From: Lentilactobacillus senioris
GTDB lineage: Bacteria > Bacillota > Bacilli > Lactobacillales > Lactobacillaceae
Assembly: GCF_026798195.1 (NCBI RefSeq)
Contig: NZ_JAPQEZ010000002.1
Span: 1-64,000, forward strand
Reading direction: 5' to 3'
Length of the DNA stretch: 64,000 nucleotides
How positions within the stretch are numbered: the first letter of the stretch is position 1; every line of letters starts with the position of its first letter. Both the position numbers and the translations under genes were made by a program. Positions 16,904-26,444 of the stretch are shown piece after piece. The notes below the pieces were generated by a model. It had not been told where the DNA came from. It searched no databases and was given only the letters and a program-made list of their open reading frames with translations.

Positions 16904-18280
16904 TTAAAATTCAGAATCGAATTCTTCATCAACTGATGATGGATCAGATTTAGTAGGTTCGTTAATGGTAACTTCAAACCAATTGATAAAGGAATTTTCG
17001 TAATCTACAATTTTAAATTCAAAGTGATCTAAAGAAATGATGTCTCCCCGTTTTAGGTCAGGGTAGTTGTCTAAGAAGTAGCCGGCCATTGTAACTGAGT
17101 CGGAATCTTCAAATTCCGGAACGTCGCGGTTAAAGTAACGCTCAAAATCATGGGTGGTAATTCGTCCATTGACTTGATAGGTACCGTTTGGTTGCTTGAA
17201 GACGTATTCCGTAAAGGCGGGATCGATTTCATCACGAACGGTTCCGAAAAGTTCTTCATAAATGTCTTTATCAGTGATAATTCCAGAAGTTCCACCGTAT
17301 TCGTCCACTACTACCACAATTGGGTTTCGTTTTTGAATCATTTGATGTAAAACATCGGCGATCGGGGTTAATTCTGGGGTGGTAGAAATGTTTCTAAGTA
17401 AGCGATCCACGCGGATTGATGAATCCACTTGGGATTGCCGAATTAAGTCATAACTGTAAACGTAACCTAAGATCTTATCCTTATCGTTATCGGCAACGAC
17501 GGGAAGGCGACTGAATTTTTCTTGCAAGTAAATTTGGACGGCTTCCTTAACCGTAGTGGTAATGTCAATAACCACTAATTGAGTCCGGTCGATCATAATG
17601 TCTTTGGCAACCTTATCGTTTAGCTCAAAAGCCCGACGCATGTATAAGTAATCGTTTTGTTCTAGTTCGCCAGATTTAACGGCGTTGCGAGATAGATTCA
17701 AGATTTCAGCTTGAGAAAAAGCCTCGTCATTTTCATCTGCTACCTTAATCCCCATCATTTTGACGATCCCACTGGCTGAGGTATTCAACAACCAAACAAA
17801 TGGGTAAAACAAAATGTGGAAGTAGTGTAATGGTGTGGAAACAATATCTAAGACTTTAAGTGGCATGTCGATACTAATATTTTTAGGAACAATTTCTGTC
17901 AACACCACTTCTAAGTAAGTCAAAATAATAATTCCGACTACCGCACCGATGGCATGAGCCGTAGTGGGGTTGATTGGTGAATTATGGATTTCCATAATAT
18001 CCACCAAAATAGTAACGACAAACGATTCACCTAACCACCCTAAGATGATTCCGGCAAGTGATACCCCCACTTGAGTGGTTGAGAGGTATTCGTTTAGGTT
18101 CGTGACCATTTTGATTTCACGGTCAATTTTTTTGCTATTTCCCTTCGTCTCTTTTCGGCGCTCTTCTAAAGCACTTAATCGAGATTGCACCAAAGCAAAT
18201 TCACTGGCAACAAAGAAAGCTGCCGCGATGAAGGTGATAATGATAATAGTCAAATTGATAAATATCTGACTGTCAGCCAA
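16904..18280 (-). CDS. CNNM/CorC-type membrane protein (DUF21-CBS-CorC_HlyC)
   Basis: A 458-aa protein with a DUF21 transmembrane domain (about 1-195, including GWLGESFV and EIVPKNISIDMP), a CBS pair (about 210-335, MIDRTQLVVIDITTTVKEAV and VVDEYGGTSGIITDKDI) and a C-terminal CorC_HlyC domain. The family is linked to Mg2+ efflux or homeostasis and was formerly called hemolysin-like. The start is TTG at 18280 after GAGGAA. It is the only intact gene here with a plausible magnesium role, although the M-box at 6.8 kb is not near it. Confidence 0.9.
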   Translation of the reverse strand: MADSQIFINLTIIIITFIAAAFFVASEFALVQSRLSALEERRKETKGNSKKIDREIKMVTNLNEYLSTTQVGVSLAGIILGWLGESFVVTILVDIMEIHNSPINPTTAHAIGAVVGIIILTYLEVVLTEIVPKNISIDMPLKVLDIVSTPLHYFHILFYPFVWLLNTSASGIVKMMGIKVADENDEAFSQAEILNLSRNAVKSGELEQNDYLYMRRAFELNDKVAKDIMIDRTQLVVIDITTTVKEAVQIYLQEKFSRLPVVADNDKDKILGYVYSYDLIRQSQVDSSIRVDRLLRNISTTPELTPIADVLHQMIQKRNPIVVVVDEYGGTSGIITDKDIYEELFGTVRDEIDPAFTEYVFKQPNGTYQVNGRITTHDFERYFNRDVPEFEDSDSVTMAGYFLDNYPDLKRGDIISLDHFEFKIVDYENSFINWFEVTINEPTKSDPSSVDEEFDSEF

Positions 18281-18511
18281 TTTTATTCCTCATTTCTGGT
18301 ATAAAAAATTCCCTTAGAATTAAATTGTTTGGTATAAATACCAAACTACTCCCTATTATACGCTGACCAACCAAGTTTTTAAAAGCGATATTATCGTTCA
18401 AGTCGTTTTTCTTAATCTTTTATTAATGTGGTGGTATTCTAGAAGAGTAAAAAGCTGGTGAAGAGTGATTAGAAATAGCTCTGCATCACGATTTTGAAGG
18501 GAGATTAGACT

Positions 18512-18934
18512 ATGACAAATAACAATCGTAATTTTGGAATTTTTGATCCGCAAGACGACTTTTTTAGTAACTTTGGCAAAGCATTTTTAGGTTCAGTTAA
18601 TAATGGTAGTTTTGATGTGGATATCGTCGAAAACGATAATAACTTTGTGGTTAGTGCTGAGCTTCCCGGTTTCAAGAAGAAGGGAATTCATATTAGTTAT
18701 CAAGACGACAACTTAACTATTAAGGCCCAACACGAATCCGAATCTGAAGTCCACAATGATGATGGTCGGGTAATTCGGCATGAACGCTCTAACCAAAACG
18801 TTGCCCGGTCATTTTATCTACCTAGCGTGAATGCTGAAATGATCAAAGCTAGCTATGATGGTGGGGTCTTAACCATTACGTTACCTAAGAAGGATCCAGA
18901 AGCTACTGGCGCACACCATATTGAAATTGATTAA
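18512..18934 (+). CDS. Small heat-shock protein, Hsp20/alpha-crystallin family
   Basis: A 140-aa ATP-independent holdase chaperone. The alpha-crystallin domain spans about residues 30-130, beginning FDVDIVENDNNFVVSAELPG and ending with YDGGVLTITLPK, the family's conserved GVLTI/LP strand. The N-terminal arm (FDPQDDFFSNFGKAFLG) is short. The ribosome site AAGGGAG precedes ATG. I looked for CIRCE or CtsR boxes in the 230 bases upstream and saw no clear copy. Confidence 0.93.
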   Translation: MTNNNRNFGIFDPQDDFFSNFGKAFLGSVNNGSFDVDIVENDNNFVVSAELPGFKKKGIHISYQDDNLTIKAQHESESEVHNDDGRVIRHERSNQNVARSFYLPSVNAEMIKASYDGGVLTITLPKKDPEATGAHHIEID

Positions 18935-18955
18935 ATAAATTTTGAGTTAAAAATT

Positions 18956-19010
18956 AAAAAGATCGAATTAGTAATTCTCTGTGCAGAATCTAGCTAGTTC
19001 GATCTTTTTT
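18956..19010. terminator. bidirectional terminator, hsp20 / aldo-keto reductase
   Basis: AAAAGATCGAATTAG and CTAGTTCGATCTTTT form the outer stem of a long hairpin, with T tracts on both strands. Confidence 0.8.
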
Positions 19011-19012
19011 AG

Positions 19013-19855
19013 TTATCTATATTGATGTCCCAATTCGTAAACTTCTTCTGGATCGTTACCGGTTCGTTCGTTGCGATTAAGAATATCTAGCATCGACATT
19101 TCATCGGCACTTAGTTCAAAGTCAAAGATTTGCAGATTTTCTTTAATTCTAGCTGGATTAACAGACTTAGAAATCATAGATAGTCCGCGTTGAACTTGCC
19201 ACCGTAAAATAATTTGGGCAACACTTCGGTTGTGGTGGTCAGCCATTTTTTGGATCATTGGGTTGTCCAACACGGCACCACGACCAAGAGGACTCCAAGC
19301 TTGAGTGATAATTTCTTCTGCCTGATCGTAATCTACTAACCCTTGAGAAGTCAGGTAAGGGTGGTTTTCAATTTGGTTAACGACTGGCATTTCAGTAGCT
19401 TGAGTTTTGAGTAATTCTAACATGGCGCGGTTATAGTTACTTACTCCAATAGACTTGACTTTACCGGCTTTTTTGACGTCTTCTAATGCCCGCCAAGTAT
19501 CAAAGAACTTGGTGTTGATGGGCCAATGGACTAACATTAAGTCGATATAATCGGTACCTAGTTGTTCCAAAGAAAAGTCCACGCTGGCCACGGTTAATTC
19601 GTAACCTTGATTTTCATTAGCCACCTTATCGGTAATAAAAACATCCTGACGAGCAATGCCATTATGGTTTAAGGCTGCTGCTAAGACCTGTTCATTTCGA
19701 TACATTTGAGCCGTATCAAACAAGCGATAGCCAGCTTCAAAGGCAGTTTGGACAGCAGTATCCATTTCGTCTTGTTTATTGATCAAATAGGTTCCAAACC
19801 CCACTTGGGGCATTTTATTTTCGTCTGCTAAGGTTAATAAATTATCCGCTTCCAT
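19013..19855 (-). CDS. Aldo/keto reductase
   Basis: A 280-aa NADPH-dependent reductase with a TIM-barrel fold, close to the 2,5-diketo-gluconate reductase group. The catalytic tetrad is recognisable: Asp and Tyr in YRLFDTAQMYRNE, Lys in VFITDKVAN and His in DLMLVHWPIN. The coenzyme segment includes SMISKSVNPARIKENLQ, where many relatives have IPKS. ATG at 19855 follows GGAGGT. It is monocistronic and its natural substrate is not evident. Confidence 0.9.
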   Translation of the reverse strand: MEADNLLTLADENKMPQVGFGTYLINKQDEMDTAVQTAFEAGYRLFDTAQMYRNEQVLAAALNHNGIARQDVFITDKVANENQGYELTVASVDFSLEQLGTDYIDLMLVHWPINTKFFDTWRALEDVKKAGKVKSIGVSNYNRAMLELLKTQATEMPVVNQIENHPYLTSQGLVDYDQAEEIITQAWSPLGRGAVLDNPMIQKMADHHNRSVAQIILRWQVQRGLSMISKSVNPARIKENLQIFDFELSADEMSMLDILNRNERTGNDPEEVYELGHQYR

Positions 19856-20001
19856 GGTGAACCTCCGTTAGTTGTAATGGCTTTATTTTAACATAATTAA
19901 CATCCTTGAATTAAAGTGCTAAAGCTTTTCTTGCGATCGGGGTCAATAAATAGGTTTTTGGCACCAAATTTTGTACAATTAGGTAAAGTGAGGTGCTGAC
20001 A

Positions 20002-22350
20002 ATGGCAAAACAAGTAGAAAAAATAACCGGGCTGACTAGCGAACAAGTAGCCCAACAAATCGCCAAGGGAAATCAAAATACTTCTCCGGCACCGTTGACG
20101 CATAGTATCAAAGAGATTTTTCAGACTAACATTGTTACGTTGTTTAACTTAATTAACGTTGTGTTAGGGCTATTTGTGCTTTATACCGGTAGCTATAAAA
20201 ACTTACTGTTCTTAGGAATTGTTTTCTTCAATACTGCGATTGGCATTATTCAAGAAATTAGATCTAAACGCCAGATTGATAAAATGGCCATTCTAGCGGA
20301 GGGCAAAGTCCAAGTTGTTCGGGATGGTACGGTTCAACAAGTGATGCCAGAAGAGCTAGTGTTAGATGATGTGATTTTACTGGAACGCGGAGACCAGGTA
20401 CCAGTAGACGGGGTGATTTTAACTAGTCAACACTTGGAGGTTAATGAGTCTCAGATTACGGGAGAAGCCAAAACAATCACCAAAGCGGTGGGCGATCCTA
20501 TTATTTCCGCCACATACGTGGAAAGTGGTTCAGCACAGATGAAGGCTACCAAGGTAGGTAAGGACACTTTTGTGAATCATTTGGCAGAAGAAGCTCGTAG
20601 TGGTAGTGATACTAATAGCATTTTATTAGCCACCATTAACAAAATTATTAAAACGTTGACCTACGTCATCATTCCGTTAGGGATTGCGTTATTTATTTCT
20701 AAAATGATTAGTAGTAACGACGTCAATCGAGCTATTTTAGGAACGGTGGCAGCGATGACCGGGATGATTCCGGAAGGATTAGTGCTGTTAACTTCGGTGA
20801 CTTTGGCAGTTTCAGCGGCTAATTTGGCCCGCAAACGAGTGTTGGTCCGGGATTTACCGGCGATTGAAACTTTAGCGCGGGTGGACACGATCTGTTTAGA
20901 CAAAACGGGAACGATTACTAGTGGTGATCTGCGACTAGATAAGATTGTACCGTTGAATTCTAAATCAGATGCGGCCGTTACCAAATTAGTAGCTCAGGTA
21001 GCTTATGGCACTGGTGACGAAAACGAAACTGCTCGAGCTATCAAAGCGGGGATTGCTGATCCTAATGTGCAACCGACAGCAACTCATCCGTTTTCTTCAG
21101 CCCGTAAGTGGAGTGCGGTGACGCTGTCTGATGGGACCACAGTTGTATTAGGAGCACCCCAATTTATTTTTAAGGATGCCAACTTGGCTGCTGATGTTCA
21201 AACCACTATTGATGATTATGCCAAACAAGGCTTTCGGGTTTTGGCTGTGGCGACGGCTAGTGGCATCGATGGTGATCGGGTGGTAGCTCCAGAGTTATGG
21301 GGCTTAGTCTTAATTACCGATGTGATTCGACCTAATGCCGTTAGTACCTTTGCCTTTTTCAGAAAACAAGGCGTGAAAATCAAGGTGATTTCGGGAGATG
21401 ATCCGACTACTGCCTCCACGATTGCGCGCAATGCGGGGATTGAAGACGCCCAAAATTTTGTGGATATGAGTAAAGTTCCAGATGAACAACTGGCTGAAGC
21501 AGCTTTAAGTGAAACGGTCTTTGGCCGGGTGACTCCAGATCAAAAGCAACGGTTGATTAAAGCCATGCAAGATGACAAACATACTGTGGCAATGACTGGT
21601 GATGGGGTAAATGATTTATTAGCACTCCGGCAAGCTGACTGTGGAATCGCAATGGCTTCTGGAAGCGAAAGTACCAAAAGTATTGCGGATTTTGTCTTAA
21701 TTGATTCGGATTTCAATTCGATGGTCGGAGTATTAAACGAGGGCCGGCGGGTCATTAATAACATCGAACAAGTAGCTTCGATGTACTTGATTAAAACGAT
21801 GTATTCAGTGGCCTTGTCGTTTATCTTTATTTTTATGACAACTGGATATCCATTTGAACCCATTCAATTAACGCCAATTACTTCTTTGATGGTTGGTTTT
21901 CCATCATTTGTGTTGGCCTTACAACCTAACTTTAGTAAAATTACCAATCAATTTTTGAAGCAGGTGCTTAAAATTTCGTTACCAGCAGCACTGCTAGTAG
22001 TTAGTTACATCATGGTGATTGAAGTGCTAGGATTTACTTTCCATTTGGATTATCGCTTTACTTCGACGCTGTGTGTGTTGTTGACTGGAACGATTTGTTG
22101 GCTGTCATTAGTGATGGTGTCGCGTCCGCTAAACCGGTTAAAAATCATATTAGACTTGGGAGTTTTAATTGTCTTTGGTACTATTATCATCTTCTTTAAT
22201 TCGTTATTCTCACTAGTTTCCTTCTTCAATCCGGCTATCTGGTTGTTTGCTGTTCCGCTTATCTTGACCGTTTATCCAGTCTATGTTGCGGTTCAGGGAG
22301 TAATTGTAGGCTATTTGAATCGAAGTAAGAGATTTAAGGATGCGGTTTAA
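20002..22350 (+). CDS. Cation-transporting P-type ATPase, CtpE-like
   Basis: A 782-aa P-type ATPase with no N-terminal heavy-metal domain. The actuator loop reads NESQITGEAKTI, the phosphorylation site CLDKTGTITSG, the ATP-binding region KVISGDDPTTASTIARNAG, and the hinge MTGDGVNDLLALRQADCGIA. TGEA instead of TGES and NDLLALR suggest the CtpE-like group, for which Ca2+ transport has been proposed. The membrane helix before the phosphorylation site has MIPEGLVLLTSVTLAVSA. ATG at 20002 follows GTGAGGTG. It lies 67 bases before the DUF1836 gene. Confidence 0.88.
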   Translation: MAKQVEKITGLTSEQVAQQIAKGNQNTSPAPLTHSIKEIFQTNIVTLFNLINVVLGLFVLYTGSYKNLLFLGIVFFNTAIGIIQEIRSKRQIDKMAILAEGKVQVVRDGTVQQVMPEELVLDDVILLERGDQVPVDGVILTSQHLEVNESQITGEAKTITKAVGDPIISATYVESGSAQMKATKVGKDTFVNHLAEEARSGSDTNSILLATINKIIKTLTYVIIPLGIALFISKMISSNDVNRAILGTVAAMTGMIPEGLVLLTSVTLAVSAANLARKRVLVRDLPAIETLARVDTICLDKTGTITSGDLRLDKIVPLNSKSDAAVTKLVAQVAYGTGDENETARAIKAGIADPNVQPTATHPFSSARKWSAVTLSDGTTVVLGAPQFIFKDANLAADVQTTIDDYAKQGFRVLAVATASGIDGDRVVAPELWGLVLITDVIRPNAVSTFAFFRKQGVKIKVISGDDPTTASTIARNAGIEDAQNFVDMSKVPDEQLAEAALSETVFGRVTPDQKQRLIKAMQDDKHTVAMTGDGVNDLLALRQADCGIAMASGSESTKSIADFVLIDSDFNSMVGVLNEGRRVINNIEQVASMYLIKTMYSVALSFIFIFMTTGYPFEPIQLTPITSLMVGFPSFVLALQPNFSKITNQFLKQVLKISLPAALLVVSYIMVIEVLGFTFHLDYRFTSTLCVLLTGTICWLSLVMVSRPLNRLKIILDLGVLIVFGTIIIFFNSLFSLVSFFNPAIWLFAVPLILTVYPVYVAVQGVIVGYLNRSKRFKDAV

Positions 22351-22417
22351 AATGTCGTTTTTGAATGCCCGTCATCTGGTATGGTATACTAGGTGATAGA
22401 AAAAGGAGGCACTCAAA

Positions 22418-22945
22418 ATGTCAGAAAAAGAACGTTACCAAGCATGGGAAGCTAAAATTAAAGCGGTTGAATTGCCACTGTGGGATGAGTTGCCCAAGTT
22501 CGAACTCTACATGGATCAAGTGACTGCTTTGATTAATGGTTTGTTAGGACCGCTAGAAATTGATCCCATTACGCCAGCGATGATTAATAATTACGTTAAG
22601 AAAAAGGCTATCATGGCTCCGGTCAAGAAGAAGTATCAAACAATGCAAATTGCCGATATTATTTTGATTAGTTTGTTAAAACCCACCTTTTCGTTGGAAA
22701 CGATTCGGCGAGGGATGGATCAAGTAACTGCCAAAATTTATCCACAACAAGCCTATGACAGCTTTATTAAGCGGTTGACCTTTTCGTTGAAAAACATTAA
22801 CCAACGAAACACTCAGGCACTGGCAGAAACTAATTTGAATGATAAATTACTCCAGGTAGCCGTCAATGCAATTATTGACCGGCTAGAATCTCAAAAGTTG
22901 TTAGAGATAATTACTAAGCCATTGCCTAAAGTTCATGATAAGTGA
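22418..22945 (+). CDS. DUF1836 family protein
   Basis: A 175-aa soluble protein of the DUF1836 family. Recognisable features are the N-terminal LPKFELYMDQVTALINGLL, then TPAMINNYVKKK followed by KKKYQTMQIADIILISLLKP, a winged-helix-like segment suggesting a MerR-type DNA-binding role. The gene has its own promoter region and AAAGGAGG before ATG. It is followed by a cre-like site and a strong terminator. Its targets are unknown. Confidence 0.85.
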   Translation: MSEKERYQAWEAKIKAVELPLWDELPKFELYMDQVTALINGLLGPLEIDPITPAMINNYVKKKAIMAPVKKKYQTMQIADIILISLLKPTFSLETIRRGMDQVTAKIYPQQAYDSFIKRLTFSLKNINQRNTQALAETNLNDKLLQVAVNAIIDRLESQKLLEIITKPLPKVHDK

Positions 22946-22979
22946 AATCGTTCACGTTAAGGTAATGGAATCGTTTTCA
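22942..22979 (+). promoter_or_regulatory. palindrome and cre site between the DUF1836 gene and adhE
   Basis: TGGAATCGTTTTCA (22966-22979) matches all 14 positions of the CcpA consensus TGNAANCGNTTNCA. Eleven bases earlier GTGAA-ATCG-TTCAC (22942-22955) is a perfect inverted repeat. Both lie before the terminator at 23008 and about 180 bases upstream of adhE, so either a distant adhE effect or a roadblock on the upstream gene is possible. Confidence 0.6.
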
Positions 22980-23007
22980 TAAAGTATAACTTAATTATAG
23001 AGTTAAT

Positions 23008-23049
23008 AAAAAGAGCTAAACGTTGATATAACAGCGTTTAGCTCTTTTT
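23008..23049 (+). terminator. terminator of the DUF1836 gene
   Basis: AAAAAGAGCTAAACG and CGTTTAGCTCTTTTT form a 15-bp stem with a 12-base loop and a T tract. Confidence 0.9.
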
Positions 23050-23081
23050 AAATTTATTTGTAAAATATTGAGCAATTACTG

Positions 23082-23131
23082 TTTACATTTTTTGAAAACG
23101 TGATATGATATTTTTGTGAAATAAATAACAA
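23082..23131 (+). promoter_or_regulatory. adhE promoter with Rex-like operator
   Basis: TTTACA (23082-23087) and TATGAT (23104-23109) are spaced by 16 bases. Directly downstream, TTGTGAAATAAATAACAA (23114-23131) matches 15 of 18 positions of the Rex operator TTGTGAAATATTTCACAA. Rex is released from DNA at a high NADH/NAD+ ratio, which would raise AdhE when reducing power accumulates. Confidence 0.75.
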
Positions 23132-23157
23132 TCAATTTTCCTCTTGGAGGCTTACAC

Positions 23158-25788
23158 ATGGCAAAGGAAAACCAAAACAAACCAAAACAAGCTGTTGAAG
23201 TAAAAACTACTAGTGTTGACGATGTAATTAACGGATTGGTGGCTAACGCCGTTTCCGCATTACACGAAATGGATTCATTTGACCAAGCTAAGGTCGACTA
23301 CATTACCCACCAAATGGTAATGGCCGGCTTGGATGCCCACATGGATTTGGCAATTATGGCCGCTGACGAAACTGGTCGGGGGGTTGCTGAAGACAAAGCT
23401 GTTAAAAACATTTTTGCTACCGAAGAAATTTGGCACCACATCCGCGATCACAAAACCGTTGGGATCATCGAAGATGACAAGGAACGCCAATTAATTAAAG
23501 TGGCAGAACCACTTGGAGTTTTAGCCGGAATTACTCCCGTTACTAACCCAACTTCTACTACATTATTCAAGTCGATTATTTCTATGAAGACTAGAAACCC
23601 AATTATCTTTAGTTTCCATCCCCAAGCAATGAAGGCTTCTGTCGCTGCTGCTAAAGTAGTTCGGGATGCTGCGGTGGCTGCTGGGGCACCAGAAGGAATT
23701 ATCCAATGGATTGAAGAACCAAGTCTAGAAGCCACTACTAAATTAATTAATCATCCAGATGTTGCTAGCACCTTGGCAACTGGGGGTCCTGGGATGGTTA
23801 AGGCAGCTTACTCAACTGGCAAGCCAGCATTGGGCGTTGGTCCTGGTAACGGCCCGGTTTACATTGAAAAAACTGCTAACATCGCCCGTGCCGTAAACGA
23901 CATCGTGCTTTCTAAGACGTTTGATAATGGGATGATCTGTGCTACTGAAAACAGTGCGGTAGTTGATGACGCCATCTATGACGATATCAAGGAACAATTT
24001 GAACGTAACGGCGTTTTCTTCATTAACGCTGAAGACAAAGCGTCCTTGGCTGACGCAATGTTTGATGCTAAGCGGGGGGGCGTTAAAGGTCCTATCGCTG
24101 GTAAATCAGCCATCCAAATTGCTGAATTGGCCGGTATCAAGGTTCCTGAAAACACTAAGGTTCTTGCTGCTGAATTAGCTAATGATGAAATTGGTCCTAA
24201 GTTCCCACTTTCTGGTGAAAAGTTAAGCCCAGTCTTGTCATTTTACCGAGTTAACAGTCATGACGAAGCCTTTACAGTTTGTGAAGCCTTACTGAATTAT
24301 GGGGGCCTTGGTCATACTGCTGGGATTCAAACCACTGATGAAGATTTGTCCGTTGAATTTGGTAAGCAAATGAAGGCTGCCCGGGTCTTAGTTAATACTC
24401 CTGGCGGTTTCGGTGGAATTGGGGACTTGTACAACCAAATGACTCCTTCCATGACTTTAGGAACTGGTTCCTGGGGTGCTAACTCAATTTCTCACAACGT
24501 TACTGATTATGACCTCTTGAACATCAAAACTATCGCAAAGAGGCGAAATAATATGCAATGGATTAAATTACCACGGGTCTACTTCGAAAAGACTTCTGTT
24601 CGTTACTTGGACAGCATGCCCGGCATCGAAAAGGTCTTCATCGTTACTAGTCCATCAATGGTAGAACACGGCTATGTTGATATCGTCTTAGACGAATTAA
24701 AGCGTCGCCCTAACGAAATTCAATACTCATTATTCTCAAGTGTTGAACCAGATCCAACTACCGATACGGTTAACAAAGGGGTCGCTCAAATGCGGGCTTT
24801 CCAACCAGACACCATCATTGCTTTAGGTGGGGGGTCACCATTGGATGCCGCTAAGAACATGTGGTTATTCTATGAAGATCCAGAAGCTAACTTCTTTGGA
24901 GCTAAGCAAAAATTCTTGGATATTAGAAAGCGGGCATACAAGTTTAATAAGCCTAAGAAAGCCCAATTTGTAGCTATTCCAACTACCTCTGGGACTGGCT
25001 CAGAAGTAACACCATTTGCCGTTATCACTGATTCTAAGACGCACGTTAAATACCCATTGGCTGATTATGCGTTGACTCCTGACGTTGCCATTATCGATCC
25101 TCAATTTGTGGAAACCGTTCCTAAGGGTACCGTTGCCGCTTCTGGATTGGACGTTCTCTGTCACGGAATTGAATCATTTGTTTCCGTAATGGCTTCAGAT
25201 TACACTCGCCCATTGTCACTTCAAGCAATCAAGTTGGTCTTTGAAAACTTGACTGATTCTTACAATGGCGATCCAACTGCTAGAGCAGAAATGCATAACG
25301 CAGCTACATTAGCTGGGATGGCATTTGGAAATGCCTTCTTGGGAATTAACCATTCTATCGCCCACAAACTCGGGGGAGAATTTGGCTTAACCCACGGAAT
25401 TGCCATCGCTATCACTATGCCACACGTTATTCGTTACAACTTCAAGTTACCTAAGAAGATTGCCGTTTGGCCTAAGTACGAATCATTTAGAGCTGACAAG
25501 GATTACGCTGAAATTGCTCGCTACGTTGGCCTCAAAGGCGATAGTGACGAAGAATTGAAAGAAGCCTTGGTAAACAAGATTATTGAATTGGCTCATTCAG
25601 TCGGTGTTTCTCTTAGCTTGAAAGATTGGGGCGTTGATAAAGCTCAATTCGATGCTACCGTTGATGAATTAGCTAAGTTGGCTTACGAAGACCAATGTAC
25701 TACTGCTAACCCTAAAGAACCATTAATGGCTGACCTTAAGCAAATTATGATCGACGAATATGATGGTCGGGGAGTCGAAAAGAAATAA
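23158..25788 (+). CDS. adhE: Bifunctional acetaldehyde-CoA/alcohol dehydrogenase
   Basis: An 876-aa two-domain enzyme reducing acetyl-CoA to acetaldehyde and then ethanol with two NADH, the main NADH sink of heterolactic metabolism. The aldehyde dehydrogenase half (about 1-430) has the catalytic Cys in FDNGMICATENSAVV. The iron-dependent alcohol dehydrogenase half (about 460-876) has ALGGGSPLDAAKNMW, PTTSGTGSEVTPFAV and the metal histidines in GINHSIAHKLGG and LTHGIA. These enzymes assemble into spirosomes. CTTGGAGG precedes ATG. Codon use is strongly biased, as for a highly expressed gene, and it is monocistronic. Confidence 0.97.
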   Translation: MAKENQNKPKQAVEVKTTSVDDVINGLVANAVSALHEMDSFDQAKVDYITHQMVMAGLDAHMDLAIMAADETGRGVAEDKAVKNIFATEEIWHHIRDHKTVGIIEDDKERQLIKVAEPLGVLAGITPVTNPTSTTLFKSIISMKTRNPIIFSFHPQAMKASVAAAKVVRDAAVAAGAPEGIIQWIEEPSLEATTKLINHPDVASTLATGGPGMVKAAYSTGKPALGVGPGNGPVYIEKTANIARAVNDIVLSKTFDNGMICATENSAVVDDAIYDDIKEQFERNGVFFINAEDKASLADAMFDAKRGGVKGPIAGKSAIQIAELAGIKVPENTKVLAAELANDEIGPKFPLSGEKLSPVLSFYRVNSHDEAFTVCEALLNYGGLGHTAGIQTTDEDLSVEFGKQMKAARVLVNTPGGFGGIGDLYNQMTPSMTLGTGSWGANSISHNVTDYDLLNIKTIAKRRNNMQWIKLPRVYFEKTSVRYLDSMPGIEKVFIVTSPSMVEHGYVDIVLDELKRRPNEIQYSLFSSVEPDPTTDTVNKGVAQMRAFQPDTIIALGGGSPLDAAKNMWLFYEDPEANFFGAKQKFLDIRKRAYKFNKPKKAQFVAIPTTSGTGSEVTPFAVITDSKTHVKYPLADYALTPDVAIIDPQFVETVPKGTVAASGLDVLCHGIESFVSVMASDYTRPLSLQAIKLVFENLTDSYNGDPTARAEMHNAATLAGMAFGNAFLGINHSIAHKLGGEFGLTHGIAIAITMPHVIRYNFKLPKKIAVWPKYESFRADKDYAEIARYVGLKGDSDEELKEALVNKIIELAHSVGVSLSLKDWGVDKAQFDATVDELAKLAYEDQCTTANPKEPLMADLKQIMIDEYDGRGVEKK

Positions 25789-25831
25789 TTTAGTACCTGA
25801 ATAAATATATATAATTAGATTGCGGGATAAG

Positions 25832-25862
25832 AAAAACGCCGGGCGTGAGCTGGGCGTTTTTT
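25832..25862 (+). terminator. adhE terminator
   Basis: AAAAACGCC and GGCGTTTTT form the stem around a GC-rich loop and are followed by T residues. Confidence 0.85.
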
Positions 25863-25925
25863 GGTATTACTTTTGGTTATTTAAAGGATTACTTTTATAT
25901 ATTAGCCAACTATTTATTATAAGCA

Positions 25926-25962
25926 TATAATATTCATAAGGATAATGTGAAATAAATCACAT
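25926..25962 (+). promoter_or_regulatory. maoC promoter with Rex/CRP-like palindrome
   Basis: TATAAT at 25926-25931 follows a weak -35 (TTAGCC). ATGTGAAATAAATCACAT at 25945-25962 is a palindrome with 7-bp arms (ATGTGAA/TTCACAT allowing one mismatch) and shares the block TGTGAAATAAAT with the adhE site. It matches 14 of 18 Rex consensus positions. The core TGTGA-N6-TCACA would also suit a CRP/FNR-type regulator. Confidence 0.7.
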
Positions 25963-25988
25963 AATTTGCATTTTGGAGGCCACTGCTT

Positions 25989-26432
25989 ATGGATAGTTAT
26001 AAAATCATTTATGATGATGAAATTGAATTAGGAATGATGGGTACTTTTTCAAAACGTGTAACTAGGCAAGATGTTGAAGATTTTGCTAAGGTAACTGGTG
26101 ATTTTAATCCAATGCACATGGATGATGGATTTGCTAACCAAACTCAATTTCATGAACGAATCGCTCATGGTATGATTTCGGCAGGGATGATTTCAGCATG
26201 TATCGGAACTCAGATGCCGGGACCAGGGGCAATTTATTTAGGGCAGACATTGCGATTTAATAAACCAGTTCATTTTGACGATGTTTTAGTAGTTAACGTG
26301 GAAATTACTAAAATTGATCAAAAAAAACATTTTAAGCTGGTTACTTTAAAAACTACCGTCACTAATCAAGATGGTGAGGTAGTTACAGATGGTGAAGCCC
26401 AAATTATGCCTGCTCAAAGAGATAAAAAATAA
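25989..26432 (+). CDS. MaoC-family (R)-specific enoyl-CoA hydratase / 3-hydroxyacyl-CoA dehydratase
   Basis: A 147-aa single hot-dog domain enzyme. The hydratase-2 signature is intact: FAKVTGDFNPMHMDDGFA around residues 34-51, with the catalytic Asp and His, and then FHERIAHGMISAGMISACIG. Such proteins reversibly dehydrate (R)-3-hydroxyacyl-CoA (or ACP) to the trans-2-enoyl form. TTGGAGG precedes ATG. It stands alone between adhE and a convergent crotonase gene and carries a Rex-like site. By context it may supply enoyl-CoA to the reductase at 28.9 kb; a phosphate-acyltransferase partner is not visible. Codons are AT-richer than in adhE. Confidence 0.87.
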   Translation: MDSYKIIYDDEIELGMMGTFSKRVTRQDVEDFAKVTGDFNPMHMDDGFANQTQFHERIAHGMISAGMISACIGTQMPGPGAIYLGQTLRFNKPVHFDDVLVVNVEITKIDQKKHFKLVTLKTTVTNQDGEVVTDGEAQIMPAQRDKK

Positions 26433-26444
26433 TAAATTAATATA

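Noticed and set aside
18380-18511. CIRCE or CtsR box controlling hsp20
   Set aside because: No TTAGCACTC-N9-GAGTGCTAA or GGTCAAA direct repeat is visible; only loose partial resemblance near 18460-18490.
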